Positions 20,677-32,950 of a DNA stretch of 64,000 nt are shown in pieces. Source of the stretch: Phytophthora sp. 'mugwort'. Lineage: Eukaryota > Oomycota > Peronosporomycetes > Peronosporales > Peronosporaceae. Positions within the stretch are counted from its first letter, which is position 1, and every line of letters starts with the position of its first letter. The stretch spans positions 806,001 to 870,000 of the forward strand of contig JAUCEF010000014.1 of the NCBI GenBank assembly GCA_033558025.1. The letters run 5' to 3'. A program made the translations under genes and the position numbers. The notes beneath the pieces were generated by a model, which saw nothing but the letters and a program-made list of their open reading frames with translations, was not told the origin of the DNA and searched no databases.

Positions 20677-21870
20677 TTAACCAGCTGCACTTCGTTGCGA
20701 GTCTATCAACGCATTTTCTAGCAGTTGATGACGTGAGCTGAAGATGTTGCGAATAACAGACACCATGACGTCACTGACACTCCCTGCAAGCCGCAACGAC
20801 TCGTGTTGACATAGCGTGGATTTCATGCTCTCGTTAGGTTTTAGACGCACTGCCGAGTGGAGTTGACACATTCCGGAGCTTGCGGTATTCGCTGAAAACG
20901 GTCGCACTGCTATCCAGCCCGAGTCTTGTGTCACGTGCCTCCATCCCTCCGAGCTCGAAGAATGCGCTACCGACTCCGTAATGGCCTCAACCAGGACGAT
21001 GAAGCATTCGGGAATCTCTATGCGTTTAATTAAGCAACAGAACGAGATCTCCGCGCTGCCCCCATCCTCAAGCTCATGCGTAAAACAACCTTGTGCCGCC
21101 AGTAGATTCTCTGAGCGGATGTAGACGTGAGCACAGCGTTCGTTCGAGGTGACGCCCAACGCCATCAAATTCCACACGAATTCTGATGTCACGTTGACCG
21201 TAAAGGGTAGTAGACGTGTACGCTTGAATTCTAATGCGGTGACTTCCTGGGCTTCTTCTCCCCCGATGTACTTGAACTTACTCGAAGTCGGGATTAAATA
21301 TAGACGCAACGTATGTGGCGCCTACGTCTTCAAGTCTCTTGTTCACTCGGCTTTCAAGCGTATTAAACGTCATAGAATCAGTTATCTCGTTGTCACGGCG
21401 TTCCAGTCCTGCTGTATCATAGAATCCACAAGTGGTGCGCAGCTTGGCTTAAGAAACATCAAACATCGTCTTCACACATATTGCTGCATGTTCCTTTAAC
21501 GCGAACATTTCCATCTTTGGCTTGCTGACATCGTCGTTTCTCCATCTTAACAGCATCACTACATTGCTCCGGGCCCTCACAGAAACTTAGACCAGCTGCA
21601 TCATTCTGCAACACGCCGTCAGCTCGTCGCAAATCACATTTTGCGTGTCTGCAACGTCTCCACCTCAGCTCTTAGTTTCTGTAACTCTTCTTCACTACAT
21701 AGCTTCTTGCACGAGCGCCCAAACGTTTCTATTTTGCTCTTGGTATTCACGAGGTTGTCACTCCGTAGCATCTCTGGATCGAAGTCCGACACGTCCACTT
21801 CAAGTAAAAAGCTTTCGAGGACGCTGCTCCACAGATGACTGCTATCTTTGTGGCATTCCTGCGAGCTCAC
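20677..21870 (-). pseudogene. Coiled-coil/START-like family copy, decayed
   Basis: The N-terminal part (21870-21634) has SSVLESFLLEVDVSDFD and a coiled-coil stretch (EEELQKLRAEVETLQTR) but opens only from a GTG. About 320 bp of broken sequence follows. The C-terminal 210 codons (21309-20677) are open: ALEFKRTRLLPFTVNVTS, CLIKRIEIPECFIVLVEA, DSGWIAVRPFS, and a changed SDVMVSVIRNIFSSRHQL. The centre is disrupted, so no full protein can be made. Confidence 0.8.
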
Positions 21871-22085
21871 CCGTACATGTAGCGTGAACTGACGTCATTT
21901 GGTGGGGAGTTTGAGAGTGAACGTCCGGACTCCGGACACAACTAACTAGGATAAACTGAATCCTTATGGATCATCCTGAGATTGGCACCTCAGTTCCATG
22001 CACGGTTCGGCGGTAAGGCCCGTTACCTTAATCTTTCGCAAACTTGTGGGCGGTGAAAGAGCCTTTACTTTACCATTACATAAGA

Positions 22086-22210
22086 GATATCATAACGCGC
22101 GGAGATATCATAAACCACAGTAAAATTGGCTAATCAGGACGCGCTTACCAAATAGCATTGAAGACGAGATATCATAACGCCCGCTGACCTAACGCGCGAT
22201 ATCATAACGC
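22086..22210 (+). repeat. Four clustered GATATCATAACGC units
   Basis: Units start at 22086, 22104 (shorter, GATATCATAA), 22168 and 22198, all in the same direction. The last is the best match to the left terminal repeat of the downstream pogo-like element. The others may be subterminal transposase sites or traces of a related element inserted alongside. Confidence 0.75.
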
Positions 22211-22275
22211 ACCCTACAGTGATAGCCAACCATTCTGGTGGCCTCCTCCAATAGCCCTCAATTTCATTGCCAAAA

Positions 22276-23840
22276 ATGGCTCGAACAGGACGCACCCGAC
22301 TGTCTGGAAGCGGCTCTAGGCCGCGGCAATATAAGCGGGTGGCCGTTACCTACGAGTTCAAGCTACGCGTTATCCAGTTTTTGACGAGAAGCCGATGGCC
22401 GCCGCCATCGCTCAATTTTTTCCTGGCCTCCCCCCAACAAAGTTAATGACAAGAGGCGGCTTTGCTACTCGTGGACGAGGCCCGGGACGTAATTGAGGCA
22501 AAGTGCAATGGTGGCGTGCAGCTTCACTGTCGAGACAGGAGCCCCGGCGTTGGCACGACGTTGACACCCGTGGCGGAAGAGTAGCTCGTCCGCTGGGTGA
22601 ACGAGCTACGCGCTGATGGCGTCCCAGTGACGGGGCTCATGCTGAGGCTCCAAGCCCAGGAGCTCTACGAACCTGCTGCCGCCCGCCTGGGCCCTTTACG
22701 GCTTCATGGATGGCGCAAACACTTCCACCGCCATCACCGAGTATCCATTCGACGGCGCACACAAGAGGGTCAGAAGACGCCCGAGGACGCGGCCCAAGCT
22801 GCTGTTGTGTTTGGCAAGCAGGTGCGCGACAAGATGACAGCATTGGGCGTCACAAAAGTCTTCACGCTGACCAAACCGGTACGTTGCTCAGTTAATCTGA
22901 TAGTTGTACATCCTGTCATCTAATCTTGACTGATCTTTAGCGGTGAACTACGAGTACGTTCCGGCGACCACAGTGGCCGCTAGAGGTGCGAAGACCGTCT
23001 GGGTGAAGTGCGCGGACAACACGAAAGAAAGCGTCACTGTTATACTTCTTGGGGACATTGAAGGCAACAAGCTTGACCCCTTCATCGTCTTCAAGACGCG
23101 GCGATTCACCAGGGCTGAGACGGCTGTGGAGAATGCGGCCGTGCGACACGGCTTTGGCCGCCATCTTTGGGGTGAACTGGGACCGCTTCAGGACGGAGTG
23201 CATCTCCATGGTAACGCGTCCGGGTGGTGGAACAGCGAGCTGTCTATTCAGTTCCTGTATTATCACTTCGGGAAGCGTGCAAACATGCACGAACCTGTCC
23301 TCTTACTCTGGGACGACTTCTCGGGCCACTGGCGCGAGGACGTCATCATTTGTTTCTGCCTTCTCAACGTCAAGCTCACGCGCGTCCCACCTGGCTACAC
23401 GTACACATGTCAGCCCGCCGATATCGCATGGAACCGGCCGCTCAAGGATTACCTGCGTAAGCAATGGGTCGACTTCCTCCTCTCTCAGGTTCGTGCTGCT
23501 GGACCCGGCGTCGCGTTCAAGATAGTGCCGCCAAAGCGCGCTGACGTCATCCGCTGGGTCAAGAGCGCGTGGGCGGCGCTCTCAGTGTCGACAATCATCG
23601 GTGGCTTCAGGAAGCCACAGCAGCTCCTGCTCTCCGGGTCAAAGTCAGAATTTCCGGCCGTACTGTTGAAGCGCGTCAGCCAGACTGGAGCTCCCTCGTG
23701 CAGCTCCTTCGTGCAGGCGCCATTCCAACGGACTCGGTCGACACAGCGAGGACATCGACGTTGTGCGCGCGGAAAAAGACGACGAGCCAACGCTGGACGC
23801 GGAGATGTTTATAGATGTCGTAATCAGGAGCTGGAAATAA
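22276..23840 (+). pseudogene. pogo-like transposase with one intron, frameshifted
   Basis: Starts at ATG 22276 (MARTGRTRLSGSGSRPR) with a CENP-B-type DNA-binding region (FKLRVIQF, WVNELRADGVPVTGLML). A 62-bp intron (22879-22940, GT-AG) joins the catalytic DQT to AVNYEYVPATTV in frame. The DDE_1 core is open: KTVWVKCADNTKESVTV, LLLWDDFSGHW, RVPPGYTYTCQPADIAW. Frameshifts lie in the N-terminal part, one near 22862 just before DQT, and one in the C-terminal tail before the TAA at 23840 (EMFIDVVIRSWK). It would cut and paste the element. Active-site aspartates are visible, so decay is fairly recent. Confidence 0.75.
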
Positions 23841-24208
23841 ATCACCGGGTGGAATTGATCCCCCTTCTTCCCCTTTCAGGCGCTTTTCCGTTAAGCTACG
23901 GTGATACGTCTTGTGCGCACCTACAGGAACACAACACTGGCAGTCAGCAGCTGAGGAGAGAGCGGTGGAGTGAGATGCGGCAGCGTGCCTTGACTGTGCG
24001 GGCGGGGAATAAGCTTCTTGACGAGGTGAATCCAGCACTGACAGTGAGTGACGAGCGTCGGTGGGCGCGTGTCCAAACGCCTGCGCCAATCACTGGCTGT
24101 GTCCTACGCGGGACACGATTGGACAAAATGTGCTGGTGCAGATGTCCCGTCGTGTGTAATTCTCTGAAAACAACCGCGCTGGAGATCAGGTGCGCGTTAT
24201 GATATATC

Positions 24209-24707
24209 TTATTCGGTAACCCAGTATACCGCCCGCTACAATTCGACTGTCTAGCCTATGCGTTGTCGAGAAGCTGCAACTGCGATTTCGGTAGCGAATA
24301 AGGACAAGGATTTCACCGGTGCCGCGTTATCAACTCGCGAGGTTTAATACAAATTTGTCAGTCCGTTCTAGTCATCCACGAGACCACCGCAGCACTTATC
24401 GTAGCACATACTACCGCTCATGCTTAGGCTGCTGCTAGAACCAACAATATTAAACATAGTATAGTACTAAGTACGTAGTACTAATATAAAATAATAATCA
24501 ATTTGATTATTATTATAATAACGAAGTGTCTATTGCCTTAATCTGAGAGTACCACTGTCTGAACTGAAAACGAACAGAACCAGGCGCAACAGTACACACT
24601 GGTATACTTGACAATCACTCTCCAATTGTCTCCGTGTTTTAACAATTTTGGAAATTCGGAAAGGGTGGATCTCCCCACTTCCATTCGGCGATATCCACCC
24701 ATCCATC
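24209..24707. other. Non-coding AT-rich spacer
   Basis: Contains an AT hairpin (arms 24490-24499 and 24505-24514) and a near-palindrome around 24466-24487. No gene seen. Confidence 0.55.
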
Positions 24708-27296
24708 ATGGCGGCGCACAGCAGGGTAAAGCGCCCCGCACCAGTGCGCTCGCGCCTGTCACCTCATTATCCAGTAAAGCGGTCGCGAATTGCGGTCGAG
24801 ACAGAGTACAAGAGCGCCGACGACGACGACTCTCTGTCGGAGGAGCGGGTGGACGAGGAGGAGGGGAAGGGGGGGGGACGAGGAAGCAGAGGGCGCGGAG
24901 ATAGACCGCAACGGCGATGAAGTGGAAGCCGAGGAGATATCGTGCGAGTCACCGCCTATCGGGCGTAAGTATTTCCCCAACTGTGACGAATTCCACGAGA
25001 CTGTGCTCGAGTATAGCGCAAGAACTTTCCAGGTACGTAAGATACCATCGCCGACCTTGTAATTATTACTCACACTATACCTACTGCTCAGCTCTACATC
25101 CGGTGGCATGACCCTAACGACAACGCCTAACAACCGCATCCGTGAAGCAATGCCGCACATCGACTTCGATACCCTCTACGTGCATGTACTACAACAAGCT
25201 CATGCGGTGCAGTCACGGCGGTAAAAAACGGACTCGAGCTAAAGTAATCGGCCGCAGCAAACTATATGTTGACTGGATGCCAAGCGCAGGTAAGACTTAA
25301 ACATTGTTTGGGCAAACTAGATAGACTTCGCATGTTCGACAGTATGTGCAGATTACCTGACGCTTAAATACTGGTCAGATCAATGCTTGCGTTGAGCCCC
25401 GTACCGACGGTGTGGCTGCCGTTGTTACGAACCACTACAAGGTGAACAGCCAACCGCTCACCAAACGTCACTACCGTCAGTACTCGAATATCCGCACGCT
25501 CCTACCAGCCGCGGTGACAGACAGTGTCCGCGAGATGCGTCGCAACCAAGGTGACCGCCGGACAATCTGACACTACATCCTAGACAACGGCAACGAGAAC
25601 ATCAAGATGAAAGACGTGCACAACTGCTTGTTCGCATGAAGATCAATGAATACACCGGCCCACGCAGGAGGGTCGAGATACAAGACATTTGACCGACTTT
25701 CGGGAGGTCAACGCAAACACCGCACGAACGTTCGCAACAGCAGGTGTACGTCCGACTTTGGGCTGTGAATATCGTAATCCAAGCTTATCTTTCTTGTCGT
25801 AGGGTATCCTTAATGCGCTTGTGTGGTCGATTAACCACACGCGCCAGATGTACGCTGCTCATCCGGAGGTTCTCTTCATCGATGCAACCCACGGGACGAA
25901 TTGCGAAAATTTGAAGTTGTTCAGAGTCATGGTTCATGACGCCTTCGGCCACGGGCAATCGTCTGCGCGTTCGGTACTGCGTCTGGCACACCAGACTATT
26001 CTGAGGTCAAATCTGTCATGTATAACCAATCGGTTTGCCTTTGTAGCACACGTTCGTCGAAAACGAAAGGAAGGAAACGCGACGTTAAGTGTGCGAAGCG
26101 TTCAAAAAGGCGAATCCGACGATGGCGAGCGTTTACAGTGCATTATGATCGCCAAGGACCTGATAGAGGTTGGTGTTCTGCCGAGCGCCTTCCATGGTGT
26201 ACGAATCTCGCTCTGCGTTTCATGTGAAGAAGTACCTAAAAGGCGAAATATCTGACCTGATCAAATAAGAATTTACTCAGTTCGAGAAGGACGAGCTGCT
26301 CAGCTTCATTACTGTGCGTGTTGACGCGCATTCGGAGACCGCGTACGACGATGTTCTTGAGTACATGTTCTCCATTTTTGACGATGATGCCCGACTCGCC
26401 AAGTGGAAGAATATTTTATGGAGGACTGGCACTCGTGCCGCGACATGTGGGCATTATATCTTCGTGGGAATGTCGCCCACTTGGGAAACCATATGATCAA
26501 CCGGTACGTTCGATGTGCATGACGTCTGTTGCCCGTCCGTCTACTAGCTCTTCACTGCTCCTGCATGTAGACTTGAATCCGGATGGGAAAAGTTAAACCC
26601 CACGTTAACAGAAGCATGAAGCTGGACGAGTCGTTACTCGTTGTCATGATGTACCAAGAGCGGTTCGAGAAGGTGTGGAACGACCGGCTCGCCACCATTG
26701 GGACAGTTGTCATTTCGGATGTTTCGGATAAGCTCCAGCGTCTTGCAAATCTGATTTCTGAGCATGCGTTTGACCTCGTCCGAGAGCAGTGGAATCTTGC
26801 TCATTTCGTCCAGTGCGAGGTTTATAGCAAAGCTCGACCATTCGAGTTGATTCGCTACGTGCGCGAGCCCGTCGAAGAAGACGACGAAGATCTCGACCGT
26901 TTCGACGACGTCACTGACGAATACAAGGTGAACGTGAGCAGGTGGCGGTGCTCTTGCTTGTTCTCGACGAGGAGGCTGTTGCCATGTCGACACGTCATCT
27001 TCGTACAAAAAGGTAGAGGAATCATTCCAGTGATTCCATTCAAGTATTTGAACTCACGGCGGAAACTATCTTCGCTCAAGGTATGGACTTCCGTGCCCAT
27101 CGAATGTGACGACGATGATGCGGACATATGCGTTCAGGCCGAGTCGCCAATCAAGGAAAAATTCAGACTCGCGCGCACCTGCACCAGCGATGTCTGCAGT
27201 CTCGCCAGCGAATTCGGGATGTCCAGCTTTCACCGCATTGCAGACTTCCTGGTGAAGACCAATCATGTTTTGAAACAACGCACAGTCCCGAGTTGA
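24708..27296 (+). pseudogene. MULE transposase with SWIM zinc finger, intron-containing, broken
   Basis: N-terminus from ATG 24708 is basic then very acidic. GT-AG introns at 25033-25091 (joins TFQ to LYIRWHDPND), 25290-25378 (joins WMPSAQ to INACVEPRTDG) and 26504-26570 (joins NHMINR to LESGWEKL) keep the expected protein sequence; another may end at 25802. The MULE core follows (EVLFIDATHGTNCENL, RVMVHDAFGHGQ), then a SWIM zinc finger with CxC and CxH (WRCSCLFSTRRLLPCRHV, about 26940-26995). Frameshifts are near 24880, 26020, 26250 and 26597. The last frame is open for 237 codons to 27296. The enzyme would move Mutator-like elements. Confidence 0.75.
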
Positions 27297-27388
27297 AGAC
27301 GGGGCCGGAGTCGCATCAATTTCTATACACTCAGTCGCAGGCCCAGTGACCCCCATCACAGCACGAGTTCGTCAACTTACTTAACCAG

Positions 27389-27681
27389 GCTGAGTCCATC
27401 AACCAGGCTACTGAATCCGCCAACCAATCGACCGAATCCGCCTACCAGTCTACTGAGTCCGTCAACCAGTCTATTGAGTCCGCCAACCTGTCTACTGAGT
27501 CCGCCAACCGTCTACAGAGTCCGCCAACCAGTCTACTGAGTCCGCCAACCTGTCTACTGAGTCTGTCGTCCAGTCTACACAATATGTCGTCCAGTCTACT
27601 GAATCCGCTAACCAGTGTACTGAGTTCGACCACCTGTTTGCTTAGTCTACCCACCACTTTGCTGAGTACGGTCAGCGTCTA
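27389..27681 (+). repeat. 21-bp tandem repeat encoding STESANQ-like heptads
   Basis: About 14 units of 21 bp with the pattern TCTACTGAGTCCGCCAACC, diverging toward the 3' end. In one plus-strand frame the first six units read as seven-residue repeats (STESANQ, STESVNQ, SIESANL); a one-base loss near 27510 shifts the frame. It lies between the MULE SWIM domain and the Ulp1-like region and may have been a linker in a longer MULE protein. Confidence 0.85.
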
Positions 27682-28053
27682 GACCATTCTGCTAGGTTGG
27701 ATCAGTCTCAACAATTGCTGTGTACGCAGATTCACGTCCAGTCTGCAGCGCTATCTGATGGGTCTCGTGTCCAAGCTTCTGAGTCCCGTGCCAAGTCTGC
27801 ACGTCGCAATGTGAGTCCACAATGTTTGAGGACGGGTCTGTCGAGTTGGGTGCTGCGGTAGATGCGTCCGCCGGGCAGACTTTCTCCAAGTGCCAGCCGC
27901 ACCAGCCAGCGCTACCCAACGATGCGAAGTTGTAATTCTCAGCGATTCGGAGAAGGAACACGACGTAGCTACTCCTGACAGCAAGATGGGGCGCTGGACA
28001 CAGAAGATCCGCCGTTCACGATCGTGTCGCGAACGCGTGCAGTCGGGCATCCA

Positions 28054-28128
28054 AAGATTACGAGGACGCAACGACAGGCCAAGCTGTTTGCTTTTTGCTT
28101 TGGCCTGTCATTGCGTCCTCGTAATCTT
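28054..28128. repeat. 29-bp inverted repeat (hairpin)
   Basis: Arms 28054-28082 and 28100-28128 are reverse complements with one mismatch, separated by 17 bp. A 15-bp unit (GCGCCGGATTGTGGA) follows twice at 28131-28159. Confidence 0.9.
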
Positions 28129-28271
28129 AAGCGCCGGATTGTGGAGCGCCGGATTGTGGGGTATATGACGGGCAGCGAGAACAACCACAAGAATCTAAAG
28201 GTCTTTCTCGAACCAAGGACCTCGTCATCACAGCCAGGTCGTGCAGACCGATTCTCGAAGCGTTCAAGATC

Positions 28272-29240
28272 ATGGACCAAGTGAAGGATAAGATTCCAGC
28301 AAAATGGACCGTGAACGTCTCTCTCCTGGGAGGGAAAACCGTTGACCTGAGGAGCTTCTTTAAAATACTCCCCGTGTAGGTGCTGAACAAGGTCCGTGAC
28401 CGCGCAAACTCGTACATGAACACGTACCGATCGAAGAACGAGAAGAAAATATCTGCAGCCACTCCCAATTGCACTTCATGAAGGTTTCTACAACGAAGAC
28501 GGTCCTTGAGACAATGGAACTCTGGTACAAGGTCGACAAGAACGCAAGCGCTGTGAGATCAGCCACGCGCTGGTTGAAGAGTCTCGTCCAGTTGATGTGT
28601 GAGCCGGACGAGATATTCCGCGATGTCACCACAGGCAGCTATGGCGAGGGGTCGCCTATCGAGGCCGTTGTCGATCAGCTCGCGCAAGTTGACCTGTTCA
28701 ACCGCACACGATTTTCGCTAGTATCGTTCATCGGCTCCACGCTTCTTGACGATGTGTGTATGCAGTCGGGTTTAACACGATCGCTAAGTTTACAAGAGCT
28801 ACGGTTGTTCCGGTTTACGCGAGTGCGGCGCCTATGGGCGAAGAGAGCGAGGCCCTACTCCGCGATACCAAGGTGTTTGATGATTTCAAAAAGGAGGCGT
28901 ACATCGTAGCAATAATTTGCCCGAGGCAGGCCACTGGTGTGATGTCGTCATCGACGCCAGCGAGGACAAGATCAGCGTGCTCATCTTCGAACCGGTGCAA
29001 GCCCACGTTGTACAGCTCAAACAACGCGTCACACAGCTGCTTGCTCCGTTCAAGGGATCTCGAGGTGTAAGAATTAGACCTCACACAGAATTTGGCCAGG
29101 TGGAGAACTACAACTGTGTCGTGCTTGTGCTCATGCCAATTGAGTTACACGTGCGTGGCATATCGGCGGCTCGCTATGATTCCGAGGATACTGATGCGTT
29201 CTTCAGGTACAGGTATCTCGCGCGTGCCCTCGACGTCTAG
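28272..29240 (+). pseudogene. Ulp1-like (C48) cysteine protease remnant, MULE-associated
   Basis: Frames from 28272 onward read KIPAKWTVNVSLLGGKTV, then STLLDDVCMQ (the position of the WL-D substrate-binding motif), then HWCDVVIDASEDKISVLIF with the expected active-site histidine, then NYNCVVLVLM with the expected cysteine (family usually NCG). The segment is spread over three frames. Ulp1-type proteases cleave SUMO-like modifiers, and some MULEs carry such domains. Placed just after the SWIM-containing MULE and on the same strand, it is probably part of that element's coding capacity. Inactive here. Confidence 0.6.
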
Positions 29241-29807
29241 TCATATATCATTCAATAGTTTGTCCGATCTCACGAACCAAAACTCTAAGTTGAAGGGGCG
29301 AGTCTGTCTAATCTCTCTCTCCCGCTGCGTATGAAATCTGCCGCCATTTTTGAATGGAAGTTCCCGCCACATGAGGGAGGATTTTTTTACCATCACTCTT
29401 CGTCAAGGGCCCGTCTTGTTTCCGGTTTCTTGTCACCATGTGATGAGTGTGCGCGAGATTGGACAGATTAAGACAATTTTCATGTCGCAGATTAGGGCAA
29501 TCGTTCTTATAATAACCCCATGATTTTGACATGTTCAGGGAATCGAGCCACTCTTTTAGAACAAACCTAAACTCTTCCCTTTTAAGAAAAAAATCTGAAA
29601 AGCGCTTGAATAGTAGAATGAATCGTAGCATGACTCGTGAAATGGATTGAGTTAACCTAGGTAGGATCCCATTTCAAATCCCTCCCCATCGACAACAACA
29701 ATCATGGCGTGTGACCTCGTAACCGTCAATCGCTCAATTATAGTAATTGGGAGCAGTGATAAAGCATCTGGAAGCTCCACCAAGCACACGCATTGAGCGC
29801 GAGCGCA
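29241..29807. other. No recognisable gene
   Basis: AT-rich; a 107-codon minus-strand frame (29631-29308) is unassigned and probably chance. Confidence 0.5.
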
Positions 29808-31152
29808 ATGGACACATCTGACGGGTTCTCTTCGCTCGGGTCTCGTGATCATACTTCGCTCGACTGGAGTGATGATAGCGCGTTCGAAAAGTGCTCAAGC
29901 GATGAAGATAGGGGGTACTCGGCCACGCAGCGCCTCGCGAAACACAGCGGCGGTGGTTTTGAGGAGCGATGGTTTATCTAACTCAAATATCGCCCCCTTC
30001 GAGACCCCAGGAGCGAAGTAACGAGCACGTCGACGAAGTAAATGGATGTCAGAGACGCAGAATACACGGTACGCCGTCAACGTGTCACATGCTTGTGATC
30101 GCTAGTCGTCCACTAACATGTCAAATTCGGCACGTACAGAACATACTAATTTCAGCAGCGATATCCGTGACTGGGTCGAGTTTGACACATCATTCAACCA
30201 GCACGAGATTGATGCCAACAAAGTTATCGGATTAGAACATATGTCACTGACATATGTCACTGACAGAAATGAAGCCAGGAAACGTTTGCTGCACGCAACA
30301 AAGCGATCCAGTGCTGTTCAGCGAGGGCTACCAGTTCGACTACAATAAGTTCAATTGCACTCACGAATGGAATACACAGCCTCGTGGCCAGGGCGAGCGT
30401 ACAAAGCATACGAGCGAGACACTGGATGTGGCGCCAAATTGCACGTTTCTTTCAGATTAAGCCAGAGCAGAATTCTGTGCAAGTCAAGAAGCACTCGATT
30501 GATCACAGTTATGATCTTGGCGTCGAGTTCAAGTACACGTATTGAGAACCAACGATCGACGTCCCAGACGAAAAAAGATAGCGTGAAAAAGATGTTTAGA
30601 GGTAATTGCTGGCGTTGTATTCTGCTGTCTAGATGATAGTAACCATTGGTTGCAGCAGGTGGTGCGAAGAAAAAGAAAATTATTCGTTATATCTATAAGG
30701 CAAAAGGGGTCGAAGGATATCGAAAACATGATCGTCGGCTTCAAGAGAGATCGGCAGAGAGAGAAGACATCAAACGACCGCGATTGCGCAAACCCTTGAC
30801 AAGTTCTGTGAGACACGAGGAAACGTTGCCGATACGTTCCGCGACGATAACGATGTTACAGCTTGTATAACGTTCCAGACTTTACACTTGCTTAATACCG
30901 ATCACCGGGCTCTCGATGTGCTATGTATTGATGATACACACGGTTCAAATGTTAACAATTCAAACTAGATCGGTCTCAGAAATTATCATCCATTTCACCA
31001 ACTTCTCCAATTTGTTCACCATTTGTAGATATCAACTGTTGTTCCGTTGTATGGATACGGACGCTTTTGGTAAGGGTTCTTTTGTCCAGCATCCTCTCGT
31101 CAACTTCGATTCAGACAACTCTGTAGCGTATGAAGCAACTTTAGCTCCATAG
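29808..31152 (+). pseudogene. Second MULE transposase remnant, truncated
   Basis: Starts near ATG 29808 with an acidic N-terminus (MDTSDGFSSLG). A Cys/His region of the FAR1/MULE N-terminal type follows (FNCTHEWNTQPRGQGERT, DTGCGAKLHVSF) at about 30340-30450. Then GAKKKKIIRYIY, LHLLNTDHRALDVL and the catalytic-site motif CIDDTHGSNVNN near 30920-30960, and MDTDAFGKGSFVQH near 31050. At least four frame changes. No SWIM finger follows, so the 3' half is missing. It shares architecture with the 24.7 kb MULE but is a different lineage. Confidence 0.6.
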
Positions 31153-32169
31153 TTTATGCTTCAATACATAATATAATCATTGGACATATATTCCTCGTGT
31201 TCGTGCACAATAGCGTGTTCATGCACACTAGTTACATAAACTGTCGTGCCGTCAGTTTGCCGTACTAACATACAAGGCATCAGCACGCAGAAACCAAAAC
31301 TTGGTCAAGTCGCTGAATTAGTGTAAAATTATGGGTGAATGTGTTTTTGCGCCTTTCTCCCACGAGAAACCATGATATTTCAAAAAGCATCTTCTTTATC
31401 GGTATATAGTGGTGAAGTCGCCACATTTGGGTGCTATTAAACCTATGCCTCGCCATATAATTTACGCTCAATGCATTGTCATCATGAGCCCATAAACGCT
31501 ATGAAAATTGGTGGCAGCAGGGAGTGCCTTCATTCAAAGTCACCACCCCTCAACTTGGGTGCCACCACCTATTCCTTAAAAATGAGCCAATGGAGCAGCC
31601 TAGACAAGCAAATGTTACCACAGTAGATACCATCGCCTTGGTTTCTAGCACATAAATTTACTTTTCCCCTCTAAAGTAACGGCAGTAGCTGTTGCACTGT
31701 TACCAATGAGAGGACAAACAGGCCCCTCTAGCCTGCTTAAACATTGCTCTTTGTAGGACTTTCCTGGCGAGGAACTTGTCCAGAAACGCCATTGTATTGC
31801 GGCCACTGTGTATCTACCCCCCCAAGAAGCCCGTGCTGCCATGAACGAGATCATAGCTACGCCGTCGCAATCGATACGATCAATCTACTCCGCCTCAAAC
31901 GACACCAATTATTCGTCTGCGATCGTCATGAGAAGCGGAAACCTTACCGGCCTTATGCTAACACACAGAGACGGCATCACGCAAGCTCAAGAGGTTGTAA
32001 CTGCACAATGCGTAGCAATCTGGTCCGAAACTTACCGATTATTCATATTGGAAGACTGAACTGCTTACCATGAAAATTGAAAGCGGAGCGTGCGGCGGTA
32101 GAATGATCGGTAACTCGCAGTACTCGCGTCCGGGGGGCATGTACACGTTGGCTGCCTCGTGTTGAAACG
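31153..32169. other. No assigned gene
   Basis: The plus frame 31808-32059 (MYLPPQEARAAMNEII, IVMRSGNLTGLMLTH) looks protein-like in composition but I cannot place it. The rest is AT-rich and without features. Confidence 0.45.
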
Positions 32170-32950
32170 ACTGGCGATGGTACGTACTCATGTCACACCG
32201 TCTGGCACGGTCAAAGTGCCGAGGCAGCGCTCGCGCAATGAAGCCTTCACCGATTATTTGAAGACGAAGAAGCCACTATCAACTAAGGTCAACATCGGCG
32301 AATAAGGACGTAGCCGATCAGTGTGGCTTGATCAAACTCGTCCTTCACAATACTGCCTAGTGCCGGGGTGCATTATCAAGCACCAAAACATAACACATCG
32401 ACCAACGAGAGCTCGTTCTGCTTCACGACATGCAGTAGCAAGCTCCGGATTAAGTGTTGGTGTTCGAGTACCGGTTGGGTCAAAGCGCGACTCGAAGAAG
32501 ACCAAACCGTGCTCGCTTATGCACGCGATTACGTGCATGTTCTGGCCTCCGCCAGCAAATATATGTTTCACCGCTGACTTGCCCTTAAGGCTCCGCTCGC
32601 GCATGCGCGTCGACCACAGGTTGAAGTTCGTCTCACACGTGCACAAATGACGTTGCCTGCTGTTTGGTACTCTTGCAGCATCACCAAGAAACCACGCCGC
32701 CTCTCCTTGTCGACCGGCATGTTCATATATTGCGGCTATTATGCATCTGCTGCCTCGTGAAGCACATGATTATTAATGGTTTGAAGTACCACACGCAGAC
32801 ACGTCTCGTTCATGGGCCTGTCCGCAAGCTGGCTCACCTTCGCCGCGAAGATGCTCAAGCAGGAACTCCACAATGACCTTTCGCGAGACTCGACCACCCC
32901 TTCAACGCGTTTACACCCTCTCACCCCCGCGAACGTCGAAACGCACCCAG
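32170..32950 (-). pseudogene. Tc1/mariner-like (DDE_3 type) transposase fragment
   Basis: The open part (32646-32332) has ETNFNLWSTRMRERSLKG, followed by GQNMHVIACISEHGLVFFE, typical of the region after the first catalytic aspartate in oomycete Tc1-like transposases; the usual DETNF reads as CETNF. Upstream (about 32930-32650) and downstream (about 32330-32210, EASLRERCLGTLTVPDGVT) pieces continue in other frames. No inverted repeats were found. Dead fragment. Confidence 0.6.

Larger units (their letters stand above)
22086..24208 (+). mobile_element. pogo-like (DDE_1/CENP-B type) DNA transposon
   Basis: The right end carries GCGCGTTATGATATATC (24192-24208), the inverse of the GATATCATAACGC units on the left, so these look like terminal inverted repeats. 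The left side has several such units (22086, 22104, 22168, 22198), which makes the exact left end uncertain. The transposase gene lies between. No clear target duplication was resolved. Confidence 0.65.

Noticed and set aside
22943..24202. 419-codon frame as a complete gene
   Set aside because: It begins inside the transposase directly after the intron and runs past the true C-terminus in a shifted frame; the real gene starts at 22276 and ends at 23840.
27389..27681. Possible CRISPR array because of regular spacing
   Set aside because: The 21-bp units are contiguous with no unique spacers, and the context is eukaryotic.
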